A DNA stretch of 64,000 bases, taken from positions 572,501-636,500 of the forward strand of contig CAJNDS010000779.1 in assembly GCA_905221605.1 (NCBI GenBank). The letters are read 5' to 3'. Position numbers and translations under genes: made by a program. Below are positions 10,722 to 20,722 of this stretch, one piece after another; positions within the stretch are counted from its first letter, which is position 1, and every line of letters begins with the position of its first letter. The DNA is from Symbiodinium natans (taxonomy: Eukaryota > Sar > Dinophyceae > Suessiales > Symbiodiniaceae). The notes under the pieces were generated by a model. That model ran no database searches. It was not told where the DNA came from and worked only from the letters and a program-made list of their open reading frames with translations.

Positions 10722-10799
10722 GGCCTCTGGGTTCTTAGGGTCGGTCCCCTTCTTCCACTCGAACTTATCCAGCTGCCGCGTCATCTCGCGCTCGCGGGC
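10722..10799 (-). CDS. Coding exon followed by T-tract/G-tract donor
   Basis: Acceptor CCCCTTAG, then AREREMTRQLDKFEWKKGTD and PKNPEA, exactly 26 codons. The donor is GCC|GTTTTTTTTTT, a run of T followed by a run of G, then telomeric repeats (reverse of 10682-10721). The charged composition suggests a nuclear or cytoskeletal protein; family unknown. Confidence 0.65.
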
Positions 10800-11284
10800 C
10801 TAAGGGGAGCATCTTCCACCCTTTGGGAGGATCCAAGAAGGGTTTAGGGCTTAGGGTTTTGGGGTTTAGGGAGGTTTAGGGCTTATATCCCCTTCAGCAT
10901 CTTCCCAGACCCCCTCGGGAGGATCCAAAAAGTAGAACCCCCCAAGTAGTTTCCAGAGCTCATCCCAGAATCCCCGAACTTGTTAGGGATTAACATGCCC
11001 AGTCTAATCGCGCATGCCCCCACCTAGGACCTAGGACCCCACACCCAATACCACCAGAAGAACCATCAGAAGAGCCACCAGAAGCACCACCAGAAGAACC
11101 ACTTAAACATTTTATGATCGCTAAACGCTTTTTGTAGTAACTTGATTGTTTATGCTGGATTTAGTTTGGTTTGCTGTTTCTTGCTTTTGCCGCTGTTTTG
11201 TATGAGTTTTTACTGTCTCAACAATTTTAATGTTGAATACAAATAAACGCCCAGAAAGTCGCTAATGTTAACCTCACATCTATA

Positions 11285-11350
11285 AATGGGGTGGCAACTG
11301 TAATATTTCGCCGGGCCAGAGGGGCTCAGCCGAAGACTACTTTCCATTAC
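11285..11350. repeat. Left member of a direct repeat pair around the C-rich block
   Basis: AATGGGGTGGCAACTGTAAT.. with ..GCCGGGCCAG..CAGCCGAAGA is repeated, diverged, at 12331-12400. The two copies bracket the C-rich block. This may be an element with the block as its interior. Confidence 0.45.
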
Positions 11351-11460
11351 GGGAGGTTTTCGGGCCGATGTGTGTAAACAAGTCTATATAGGGGGGTCCG
11401 GTGAAAATCCGCCGACCCCTGCTTTAGCGGGGGAGGCGTCGTGAAGACCCATTTGCCCTC

Positions 11461-12100
11461 ATGCCCAAATCCCCCCGCCCTCACCCCCTCGACCTCACCC
11501 TTACCCTGTTAGGGGCTCCAGCGCATGCCCGGACCCCCCCCCCCCCCCCCCCGCCCACCCCGCCCACCCGCCTCCCCCCTTCCCCCACCCCCCCGCCCTC
11601 ACCCTTATACCCCCCACCTCACCCGTGTGTCAGGGGTTTAGGGCATGCGGACCCCTACCCCCCACCTCAGTGCATGTGCGGACCCCCCTGCCCCCCCCCC
11701 GCCCCTTTCCGCCCACCCCGCCCACCCCCCCCCTTCGCCAATTTGGGCCCCGCTCCCCCCCCCCCCCCCCCCACCCCTTACCCAGCTCAGGAATTTAGGG
11801 CATGCCCGGGCCCGGACCCCTACACCTCACCCCCACCCCTTGAAATGAAGTGTTCAAGGGGCTCCAGTGCCCCCCCCGCCCCCCCCACCCCCCCCCTCCC
11901 ACCCCCGCCCACCCCGCCCACTGCCCCCGCACCTCCCCCCTTCTCACGCCTTTGCCTCTCACAGTGCGTGCCCGGACCCCCCCCGCCCCCCCCCTCCCGC
12001 CCCCCCCCGCCCCCACTCCGCCCGCCCCGCCTTCACCCCTTCACCTCTGCCCCCACCCCCCCCCCCACCCCCCCGCCATCACCGGTTCGGCTCTCCTGGT
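11461..12100. repeat. C-rich low-complexity block
   Basis: Long C-runs interspersed with CCCCACCCC and CACCCCGCCC. Interrupted by near-repeats of CAGGG/GGGCATGC units roughly every 100 bases. Proline-rich frames (up to 219 codons) come from composition and are not annotated. The G-rich complement could form quadruplexes. Confidence 0.8.
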
Positions 12101-12330
12101 TAAGGGGGTTGAGGGTTTAGTGGGGTTTAAGGGTTCAGGGTTTCGAGTTTAAGGTGTGAGGTTTAGGGTTTAAGGTTGCGCGCCAACTCCCTGCGCGTGA
12201 AGACTCAATGTTTCGCCCCCCCTGAACTCTAGAACCTATGGATATATGTAAGCGCAATGTAGGGGGTGTTTGTGTAAACCCTAGGGCCTCCTGTCGGGGT
12301 CGGCGGCATTGGCGGTAGCCATTAAATAAT

Positions 12331-12660
12331 AATGGGGTGACAACAGTAATATTTGGCCGGCCAGGATCAGAAATTTTACTTGCAGAGAAGACTTTTCGAG
12401 CTCCGTGGCAGACCCTGACAGCTAACCCCCCCCAAGACCCCCAGAATCCGCATTATTGGCACCCACTCGTTTTTTTCTACCCCTCCAAACCCCGGGGACC
12501 AAAACAAGTTTTTTTTTTGGGGGGGTTATTAAAGCGACGTTAACATTACACTTTTTACCTTCGCGGCGAGGTCGAATCTACAAGCATGTAAAACATCTAA
12601 AAGATAAGTGTAGCGCAGCGCATAAGTCAGCGAGGAAGCTTCACTCAAAGTGACATGATT
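12331..12660. other. Right direct-repeat copy and flanking unique DNA
   Basis: The second copy of the 11285 repeat is followed by a C/T-tract, a T-run/G-run (12509-12524) and AT-mixed sequence with no convincing exon or structural RNA. Confidence 0.4.
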
Positions 12661-13094
12661 GCTGCTATGAAGAAGCCGGAGGCACCATGAGCGGCGTTTT
12701 TTGTTCGGTGATGTTTTTGATGGAAATCTTTTTCCTTCCGCGGAACCCTTCTGCTCACCTTCCGCGGACTTCCGCGCCTCGAAAAGTAGCTTCCGCGGGG
12801 CGTGTTTTTAAAGCGTCCTTCCGCGGACCCTTCTGCGGAGCCATTTCGCGTGAATTCGTACAGTTCCGGAACGACAGTCGATGTTGAAACCGAGCTTGCA
12901 CACTGTCCACAAACGACTTTGAAAGCATCATGGCATGGATCTAGGACAACGGCACGCATGTTTCAAGGGGTTTGCGGCGATATGTTACATTAGAAGTATT
13001 CTCGCTGCGCGCGTGTTGCCTTAGTCCCTCTACAGCTTTGAAGATAGGATGTTTGGCTGCAACGGTCATTTCTCAGCTGGCGGGCGCTGCCGGC

Positions 13095-13371
13095 TCGGAG
13101 GAGTCGGTGCTCGAGGAGCTGGAGCTGGAGGAACTACTGGAAGAGTCTGAGTCTGAGTCTTCCCGGTCCTCTTTCAGCGCAGCCAGTTTGCGTTTTTTTT
13201 TTTTTTCTCTCGGGCCTGCTTCTGGATTTGGTGGACCTTCGATCGGATTTTGTCCTGCCGAGTGCGTTTCGGGCCAGGCAATACATCAGGAAGGAACATC
13301 TTTTGCTCAGTCCAATGCCTGGTAACCTCGTTCGAATCGCCGGGCATCCTCCCACGCTCGCGGCTTGTCAT
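13095..13371 (-). CDS. Basic-then-serine-rich frame, interrupted at an A-run
   Basis: From 13371 the frame reads HWTEQKMFLPDVLPGPKRTR and HQIQKQAREKKKK. It then meets a 14-A run. One frame on, it continues as RKLAALKEDREDSDSD, a long Ser run, then SSEPAAPAS and a stop. The two halves fit one protein (Lys/Arg-rich, then Ser/Asp-rich tail, as in nuclear or splicing proteins) if the homopolymer is 12 or 15 long. Sequencing error, a real frameshift or an intron are all possible. Confidence 0.45.
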
Positions 13372-13813
13372 AGTACCCTCTTCGCCCTGTCTTCATCAGG
13401 CTGCTATCCATATTATGTTCAGCCAGGCATGCTTCTTTGCAGGCATCTAGGGGGTTTGCCAGCGAGGTGCATAGCACAAGCGATCTTGCCGTTGTCGTCG
13501 TTGTCGTCGCTGGCGTCGTTGATGCACACGTGAATGCAGTGTCACAACACGGCATCACTACCCCCGATGGGTCAGCCGTTTTGCGCACCCAGGCCGAGCA
13601 AGTACAGTCGCTTTTTTCAAGGCTGCCACTGCCGGTTTGCACGGCGGGATACTTGCTCGTGTCGTTGTACACGGCCTGGCATTGGCTGGCGCACTCATTC
13701 AGAGACGTCACGTCGCACGGCGGGAGGGAGACATTCATACTGCTCACCGCCCATCCGTTGAGGAGAAGAGCGAAGATCGACCAAGCAATTTCTTGGGTAT
13801 GCTGTGCTTTCAA
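13307..13813 (-). CDS. Secreted cysteine-rich protein
   Basis: A 168-codon frame. Residues about 8-27 form a hydrophobic signal-peptide core (IAWSIFALLLNGWAVSS). Then come Cys-spaced segments (CDVTSLNECASQCQAVYND and CTCSAWVRKTADPSGVVMPCC), a Thr-rich linker (TTPATTTTTTA) and another Cys region (LDACKEACLAEHN). The repeated C-x(n)-C-x3-C pattern with a Thr linker resembles extracellular modular proteins. The C-terminal part after about residue 145 overlaps the basic frame at 13095-13371, so the true 3' boundary is uncertain. The start Met is chosen because it immediately precedes the signal peptide. Function unknown. Confidence 0.6.
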   Translation of the reverse strand: MKAQHTQEIAWSIFALLLNGWAVSSMNVSLPPCDVTSLNECASQCQAVYNDTSKYPAVQTGSGSLEKSDCTCSAWVRKTADPSGVVMPCCDTAFTCASTTPATTTTTTARSLVLCTSLANPLDACKEACLAEHNMDSSLMKTGRRGYYDKPRAWEDARRFERGYQALD

Positions 13814-14095
13814 AAGTATACTACCAAAAAAAGGCTGTCACAGCCAGTCGCTTCGGCAAGTAGCTGGTACTTGTAGGGGTAGTAGGTGTGGGGCCCTAGG
13901 TGCGACCCTACTGGACATGTTAATCCCTGACTGAATTCTGGGGTTTCGATTTAGGGTTTAGACTTTCTTTAAGGGGTTCCTAAAAATGTCCCGGTAGAAG
14001 TATCGGGTACTATTTGGGGGCGGGGTTTGCCTGTTTGGAATTTGGGGGTTTGTTCAAGGTTCAGCATTTGGGGTTTAGCGACTCTGGGTTCGGGG

Positions 14096-14207
14096 CTTAC
14101 TTGCTTCTCCAATAATAACCAAGGGGGAAAAAAAGGTTAAACTTTACTATTCCTACTAAATAAGGAAACCCAAAACGTTTATAAAGTTCAACTATTGGCT
14201 GAGTAAG
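14096..14207. mobile_element. Element family J (introner-like)
   Basis: Ends CTTACTTGCTTCTCCAATA and ..TATTGGCTGAGTAAG are inverted repeats. The interior has GGAAACCCAAAACGTTTATAAAGTTCA, shared with the intron of the gene at 51.6-52.9 kb (about 52639-52698). Confidence 0.6.
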
Positions 14208-14472
14208 CTTAGGGTTTGGGGTTAGGGCTTAGGGGGCTTCATGTAACGATAGGGTCCAACAAAGCTTCAGATGGTTGTTTCTTTAGAATATGGTCCCTTT
14301 TTTTTTGGGGGGGGGGGGGGGGTCCTTATTATACTATTTAGGGTACACAAGAAAGGACCCTACCGAGGAGAACTGACCATATGGCTCACTGCTACTTGTA
14401 TAGTAGGGTTTGAGATGTCATGAGCTTGCGGTTTAGGGTTTAGGGTTTAGGTTAGGGTTTAGGGAGTAAGTC

Positions 14473-14547
14473 CGAGCCCACGGCCTCCTCGCGTGAGCAC
14501 ATGTCTGTGAGCTCCCCGATGATGGGCCCGCCATCGAGGCCTCCACC
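14473..14547 (-). CDS. Coding exon
   Basis: Acceptor TAAGCCGCACAG (telomeric unit just upstream), then GGLDGGPIIGELTDMCSREE and AVGSDLL in frame. The 3' boundary is unresolved; a GT (GAGGCC|GTGGGC) or the array edge are options. The glycine-rich start and helix look genuine. Confidence 0.5.
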
Positions 14548-15421
14548 CTGTGCGGCTTAGGGTTTAGGGTTTAGGGTTTAGGGTTTGGGGTTTAGGGTTT
14601 AGGGTTTAGGGTTTAGGGTTTAGGGTTTCGCGTTTCGGGTTTAGGGTGACCCACGAAGGACACACGCACACACAGACAGACAAAGTTTCGGAACAAAGCA
14701 ACTCGGGACCTCTGCATCATTGAAGCTGACCATGGCAACCTGGCATGAAGTTGGAAGATGCATCAGCCTAGACCCTAAACCCTGAGCGCTAAACACCCTA
14801 AACCCTAAACCCTAAACCCTAAACCCTAAACCCTAAACCCGAAACCCTAGGCCGAAGTGTCAGGCCTGCAGCAGTTGAACAAGCAACTCTATGGTACTGG
14901 CAGGGCCCTTTCGTGAACAACATAGCCATCTTGCCTTCCCAATGACTCGCAGAGGAGGTGCCCTCCGCAACAAAACAATAAATAATAGAAGTAAGACTAT
15001 ATTGACTATAATACTTCAAGAATAGTTAGAAGACTACAAGAATATACTGATGTACGAGTACATTTCTATAAGAATATACGAATGTACTACCATAACTATA
15101 TAACATAGCAATTTCACACAATAGCATTTTTGAGAACGTGAGAATATATTAGCATATCATACAGCTGAACAACCAAGAGCTCCCTTCTTAAAATGCTGCC
15201 GCAAAGCATCTTCACCCCCAAGTCCTCTTGCATCGCCATCTTCCCAAGAGAGTCCCTCAAACCCTAAGCTCTAAACCCTAAACCCTAAACCCTAAACCCT
15301 AAAACCCTAAACCCTAAACCCTAAACCCTAAACCCTAAACCCTAAACCCTAAACCCTAAACCCTATACCCTACTCTAACCTCCCACCCCTAAAGCCGAAA
15401 CGAGCCGAAACAATCCCCCAC

Positions 15422-15688
15422 GCATTTCAAAGCGCTCGCCAGCTGGACGGGTGCCTTCTCATTCCTTGGTAGCCCAGTAACCAGATTACAAAAAAGGTTT
15501 AGGGTTTAGGGTTTAGGGTTTAGGGTGTAGGGTTTAGGGTTTAGGGTTTAGGGTTGCTTACTTTATAAGGGAACCTTGAACCAAACAAACAGGGAAAAGG
15601 GCACCATTGGGCTGCCAAGATTCAGATGCCTCTGGAACCGCGCAGCACGCTGCGCCCTCATGTCCTTGTCGCCCTGCGCGAGGATGAG
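15422..15688 (-). CDS. Coding sequence split by an introner
   Basis: Exon 15624-15688 reads LILAQGDKDMRAQRAARFQR then H and CT. Exon 15422-15464 begins GAAT and reads NEKAPVQLASALKC before a GTGGGG donor. Between them lies element A with the direct repeat GAAT (sense) at both ends. Removing element plus one copy gives an uninterrupted frame (ARFQRHLNEKAPVQ). The intron boundary would be GA..AG, a donor class known in dinoflagellates. Function unknown. Confidence 0.7.
15465..15619. mobile_element. Introner family A with internal TTTAGGG array, 4-base duplication
   Basis: Inverted ends CTTGGTAGCCCA and TGGGCTGCCAAG, flanked by ATTC on both sides. An array of about nine telomeric units sits exactly where intact copies (40670-40781) read GGTTGGTTACTTTAT. 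It begins and ends at GGTT, so nothing was lost. Confidence 0.85.
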
Positions 15689-15840
15689 CTCCGGTACAGT
15701 TTGTGAGGGAAGCCCCCTAAACCCTAAACCCTAAACCGTAAACCGTAAAAACATAAACCCTAAACCCCAAAACCCTAAACCCTAAACTCCTAAACCCTAA
15801 ACCCCTAAACCCCTAGACCCTAAACCCTAGACCGCAGCAG

Positions 15841-15887
15841 TGTTCAGCAATGTGCACCTCTGGAACTACTACAGGAACTCAACGGAA
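15841..15887 (+). CDS. Small plus-strand exon
   Basis: Acceptor CTAGACCGCAGCAG, two bases, FSNVHLWNYYRNSTE, then a GTAGGT donor. Good signals, aromatic-rich peptide; 47 bases. Confidence 0.45.
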
Positions 15888-16074
15888 GTAGGTTGCCAAT
15901 TTCTAGTGGCAGTGCTCAGGATGTAAGGGGCAGGCAGTGTTTGGGTTTAGGGTTTAGGGTTTTGGGTCTAGGGTCTAGGGTCTAGGATCTAGGGTCTAGG
16001 TCTAGGGTCTAGGGTTTAGGGTTTAGGGTTTAGGGTTTAGAGTTTAGGGTTTAGGGTTTAGGCGGGCCACCTAC

Positions 16075-16187
16075 CTGATCTCCCAGTACCAACTGACCCT
16101 TCCAGGAACTAAGTCTCGGCTTAAGGGGGTGCGCAGGGCTTCGGGTTGCAGAGGGTCGAGACCTCTGGCCAGCTCACACGACCTCGT
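16075..16187 (-). CDS. Coding exon with canonical donor
   Basis: Reads TRSCELARGLDPLQPEALRT and PLSRDLVPGRVSWYWEI, then CAG|GTAGGT. The 113 bases fit 37 codons + 2. The upstream acceptor GGTTTGGAAG lies at the edge of a telomeric array. Unrecognised protein. Confidence 0.55.
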
Positions 16188-16952
16188 CTTCCAAACCCTA
16201 AACCCTAAACCCTAAACCCTACACCCTAAACCCTAAACCCTAAACCCTAAACCCTAAACCCCTGACTTCAAGCATGATTCCTTAGTACCGCCTCAGGGTT
16301 CGGGTCTAGGGTTCTTGAAGAGGGCCCGAAACCCTGAAACCCCTACAAACCACAAAACCCCTCATGCCGCAAACTGCAGTTCTGAATCTCCAAACACCTC
16401 TGTGTCAACCCTAAACCCTAAACCCTAAACCCTAAACCCTAAACCCTAAACCCTAAACCCTAAATTCAGCAACTGCACTCTACAAAGACCGAACCCTGAA
16501 GTGCCTCTGAAGCCCCAAAAACACTCCAAGTCCCTCTAACCTTCAAGCCGCAGAATGCCAAACACCCGCCGTACATCTCAAAACTAAACCGTAAACCCTG
16601 AACCCTAAACCCTAAACCCCCCCCTCTCCCCCCTTCTTCTCGGTCCTGCGCCAAAGACCGGCTGCTGAACTGCTCCTCTGCCTCCTTCGAAGGCCAAGCT
16701 GCCTCACGGCCGGCCGACCGAAATCCGGAATTTGAGGGCTTGTAGGGTATATCATAGGGCTTGTAGGGTATATTATAAGGCTTAGAGGGTATATTATAAG
16801 GCTTATAGGGTATATTTTTGGGCTTAGGGTCCAGGCTCCGGGTTTTGCCTTATTGGCTGCACTTAGGACGGTAGCTACAAATCAAATCTTTAGCTGCCTT
16901 ACTAGGCTGCGGATCTAAAGTTACAGTAAAGCTCCACAAAGGCTTATAGGGC

Positions 16953-17617
16953 TTAGGGCCCAGGGTCCGGGTTTTGCGTTTTTAGGGCTGAGGGGTCGGG
17001 GCAGTCGATTGGGGACTGCTTCAAGCCACAAAAATTTAGGGTTTAGGGTTTAGGGTTTAGGGTTTAGGGTTTAGGGTTTAGGGTTTAGGGTTTAGGGTTT
17101 AGGGTTTACACACGAGGGCCGAAGCCTCCGATCCACCGCTGATAAACGCGTTGCAGTACCTCGGCGCACGGGGGGCTGGCTCGGGAGCGGCATGCGCACT
17201 TTGCTTGGTGCAAGGAAGCATGCAGTTGGCTGTTTTCAGTTTAGGGTTTAGGGTTTAGGGTTTAGGGTTTAGGGTTTGGGGTTTAGGGTATGACCCTGAA
17301 AATGTTCAAAGCGGCAGGCCAGCGCCCCATCCACCTGGCAGCCCACTGATCCCGCAAAAACATCTGCTCCTACGTCTCGCGAAGGAGCCATTCAAAGACA
17401 CCCAGGGCAAGCGTCTTAACCTTGAAGCTCGAAATCTGCTTGACGCTTTGTACGCCTGAAGCCTACAAAGCGATGTGGCGCGCAAATCCTCCCTTCCTCC
17501 CAAACCCAAGCCCCCCGGCTGCTGCAGAGTCTGGTTGAAGAGCATCCGGAATTTCCCAGGCCGGACGCCGAAGGTGTCCTGGATCTCGTCAGAGAGCTCC
17601 TCCAAAAACTTGGGTGT
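16953..17617 (-). CDS. Five-exon gene with telomeric-repeat introns
   Basis: Exons are 17506-17617 (TPKFLEELSDEIQDTFGVRP, GKFRMLFNQTLQQPGGL), 17421-17455 (VQSVKQISSFK), 17295-17369 (EQMFLRDQWAARWMGRWPAA), 17114-17203 (QSAHAAPEPAPRAPRYCNAF) and 16953-17015 (SPIDCPDPSALKTQNPDPGP, stop). All phases match (1, 0, 0, 0) and all introns are GT-AG (50, 51, 91 and 98 bases). The first acceptor has a strong pyrimidine tract (GGTTTTTTTGGCCTTAG). Introns 3 and 4 consist mainly of (CCCTAAA)n in sense orientation, so telomeric arrays are spliced here. Protein family not recognised; the first exon looks like a helical scaffold. Upstream exons probably exist. Confidence 0.65.
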
Positions 17618-17639
17618 CTAAGGCCAAAAAAACCGATAG

Positions 17640-19062
17640 GAACGCGAATCATGGAATCAGTAACTCAGCAAGTACACACATAGACACGTATCATACATAT
17701 GCTACCTCCTTTCCCCCATGTACCCCACGTTTTGCGCCACATGGATAAAATATGACCAATTTCGATGCAAGAGCCTGGGTTTAGGGTTTAGGGCTTAGGG
17801 CTTAGGGTTTGGGCTCACATTTCCAAAAATCCAACATTCCACGTTTGCGGGGCCCCTGTCTGCGCGTGGCGGAGCGCATGTCTTTAAACCATGCTTGTTC
17901 AACCCTTTTATACTTGTCTGATGCTCTTAAACCACGAAAACCTGAATGTTCCCAAACTTCTCCCAACTCGGAGGGTTTTCCCGAACAGTGAATACCGTGG
18001 GTCTCTTGTGGGACCAGTTACTAGCTGGGAGTCAAGCGGAAACAAGGGTTTGGATTGTCACAAGATTGGTTCGGAAATGTTGGGATGCTTGAGGCATTTG
18101 TCGGGATTTTCGTAGGAATTGCTGGGGTTTTAGTAGGAATGGTGGGGATTTTTGGCAGCCCGGCCGGAAAACTATGGGTTTTTATTGAGATTTGTTGGGC
18201 CGTTTTTGCATTTGTTGGAACTTGCGTGTTTTGTTTGGATTTTCATAGGATTGGTTGGGGTTTCGTAGGATTGTTGGGAGTTTTGTGGGATGTGGGCAGG
18301 GATGTCAGTGCTGCAACATACAGTTTCACATGAACAGCCTGTCCACTAAGGTGTTCTTCCTTTTTTAGGTTTTCGTGGAGTCTTGTTGGGTTTAGGTTGG
18401 TTTTGGCGCTGGGCTTCTCGTGGTGCAGCCCCCGGGGTTTACAGCAGGACCCTAAACCCCAAACCCTAAACCCTAAACCCTAAACCCATAAACCCTAAAC
18501 CCAACACAGCTCCAAGACGTGAGAAGACATAGTGCACGGCACTAGACCCGGATGTCAAAAAACGCCGCTCTCAGACACAGACTGGGGTACATGTGCGATG
18601 GGGGGGGGGGGGGGGGTAGGGTTTCGGGTTTAGGGTTTGAGGTTTAAGGTTTAGGGGGGTGGGGGGGGGGGGGGTGGGGGGTTGGGGTACTCTATATATG
18701 TGTGCACACGTAAAACCTCCTGAATAGAACTACAACCTCAAACCATGAAATGTTTATAGAGCTCAGGAGATGTGACTTCTCGTGCCAGCATACAGTGTGT
18801 CAGAAGGAGGTTGGGTTTAGGGTTAGAGGGTTTAGGGTTTAGGGTTATTGGGGGGTTCAGGAAGTTGAGGGTTATGATTTTCGGCAGGTGGTGTTCTGTG
18901 GCTTGCTACCGAGTTGAAGGACGGAGCCATCTACATTTTGATCGTCCATTTCGAAGCAAGTTGCTGGGCACAGGGTCTAACCCTAAACCCTAAACCCTAA
19001 GCCCTAAACCCAGCGCAAGAATAAACCTCTCCAAACCTTAAACAACGACAAAACCCCATACT
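17640..19062. other. Region without a firm gene
   Basis: Contains a T/G-rich stretch (18040-18440) with a 92-codon plus frame of Gly/Val/Phe composition that I do not trust, short CCCTAAA arrays near 18450-18505, G-tracts (18600-18680) and degenerate repeats. Possible small exons on either strand are not resolved. Confidence 0.4.
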
Positions 19063-19254
19063 TTGGGATGTTCCCCCTTATACAAACAGTCCTGAATAGG
19101 ATTAATTGTAGTACCCCTGTTATAATCCCTATACTCTCCTTAGAACCTTCATAAAAAATATGTTTAATATCCTCTTGGGTTTTATATAAACAAAAAATAC
19201 CAAGGGGGATATAGATCCTCTTAAGGACTGCGAGCATAAGGGGGAACATCCCAA
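19063..19254. mobile_element. Element family D, long copy
   Basis: Inverted ends TTGGGATGTTCCCCCTTATA and its complement. The 192-base interior is AT-rich. The minus frame of about 80 codons across it is not taken as a gene, because relatives at 3231 and 55862 lack it. Confidence 0.75.
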
Positions 19255-19373
19255 CCTTGATTGTGCGACACTTGTGAGCTTCACCCCAGGCATGTGGAGG
19301 AAGCTGTAACCCTAAACCCTAAACCCTAAACCCTAAACCCTAAACCCTAAACCCTAAACCCTAAACCCTAAAC

Positions 19374-19421
19374 TCCCCAGAAAGCTCCTTCTGCCGCACT
19401 CGGCCACCAGTGTTCTCCAAC
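19374..19421 (-). CDS. Small exon between CCCTAAA and TTTAGGG
   Basis: Acceptor GAAGTTTGCAG, one base, LENTGGRVRQKELSG, GA, then |GTTTAGGG. Plus-strand flanks are CCCTAAA (19307-19373) and TTTAGGG (19471-19512). 48 bases. Confidence 0.45.
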
Positions 19422-20136
19422 CTGCAAACTTCGGAGCGTCCCCCCAGATTCCATGTGAGAGAAGGGGCGTTTAGGGTTTAGGGTTTAGGGTTTAGGGTTT
19501 AGGGTTTAGGGTTTGGGGTTTGGGATTTAGGGCTGAGTCCGAAGGCTACAAGCCCTGGAAAACCCTACAAATCCTGTAAGCCCTGTCAACCCTAGAAACC
19601 CTATAGAAACCCTATAGAAACCCTATAGAAACCCTACAGAAACCCTAGAAACCCTGTAAACTCTCCAGCCCTGTGCAAGGCTTCGCTCATCCCCCAAAAC
19701 CCAAACCACACAACTACGAGTCCCCAACCCAAGGTTGGGTTGAGGTGGCCCAAGGGTTTAGGGTTAAGCTAGGGTTTAGGGTTTAGGGTTTAGGGTTTAG
19801 GGTTTAGGGTTTAGGGTTTAGGGTTTAGGGTTTAGGGTTTAGGGTTTAGGCTTCAGGGTTTGCGGTTTAGGGCTCAAGGATTGCAGGGTTTAGGGCTTAA
19901 GGTTTCTAGGTTTGCTTAAGGTTTCTAGGTTTTTGGGGCCCAACCTAGACTTGCTGCTACCTTTCTCAAAAGATGCTGGAAAAATGGCTCCGGAAAGGCC
20001 CCACCATGAAAAGCTCGGGACCCCCGGAACCCTAAACTTTACCCTAAACCCTAAACCCTAAATTCTAAACCCTAGACCCTAAACCTTAAACCCTAAACCC
20101 TAAACCCTAAACCCCCAAACCCTAAGAACCCTAAAC

Positions 20137-20230
20137 CCGAATGCTCCGAATGCCCCGCAGTCAACTGCGGGTCGCGCTTCTCATTGAGCCAGGTTCGGAC
20201 TTGCTCTCGCAGGTCCTCGCAGATTCCGTC
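20137..20230 (-). CDS. Coding exon
   Basis: Acceptor GGGGGAGTATAG, then DGICEDLREQVRTWLNEKRD and PQLTAGHSEHS, then CGG|GTTTAGGG. The 94 bases equal 31 codons + 1. The upstream intron carries G-tracts on the sense strand. Helical, charged; family unknown. Confidence 0.65.
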
Positions 20231-20650
20231 CTATACTCCCCCCTTTATATCCCCCCTTAGACCCGCCCCAAACCCGCCTTCATACCCCCCCCCCCCCAAT
20301 ACCCCTCTTATACCCCGCCTGGCGGAGTGCAGTCGAGTGGAGTGGGAAGAGCTTGGGATTACTTAGGATTTGGGGGGTCTAAGTGTTTAGGGTTTAAAGG
20401 ACTTCGGGATGTTCACGTCAACATGTTTTATAACAGATCTAAGGTTCAGGGTAAGAGACGTCGCGAAGCCAAATGCGACCAGCGCGAGTGCCTGCTTGCA
20501 AAGCGCGAGACATCTTTGAACGATTCTGGCGCATGTTGACTCGTTTGGCCCTTTAAACCCGCTGAAACACATTCCTCAACATGATCCTCTTGAACATCCA
20601 TACGGGAACATATTCTACAACATATCCAAAGATGCAACAAGAAATCCTGC

Positions 20651-20722
20651 CTGGACGAAAGCCCCCGTCCTCATCTCTCTTCTTGTCTGGCTGCTTGGCC
20701 TTGTCCTTTCCACGGTCCTTTC
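20651..20722 (-). CDS. Lys/Asp-rich exon next to element I
   Basis: Acceptor GTGGACTCAG, then KDRGKDKAKQPDKKRDEDGG and FRP. The 3' end offers a GC donor (CCAG|GCAGGA) and abuts element family I. A highly charged, probably disordered linker. Confidence 0.55.

Noticed and set aside
11461-12120. 219-codon proline-rich frame, the longest in the window
   Set aside because: Produced by C-runs; overlapping frames on both strands are equally long and composition-driven.
12540-12660. Possible tRNA-like or small RNA (AGGTCGAATC motif)
   Set aside because: No acceptor stem or A-box at the right spacing, and no foldable cloverleaf by eye.
17295-17421. In-frame TAG read-through at 17370-17372
   Set aside because: Placing a 51-base GT-AG intron that ends at this TAG joins the exons in phase, so no stop reassignment is needed.
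19004-19249. 81-codon minus frame
   Set aside because: Lies almost entirely inside element D, whose relatives do not keep the frame.
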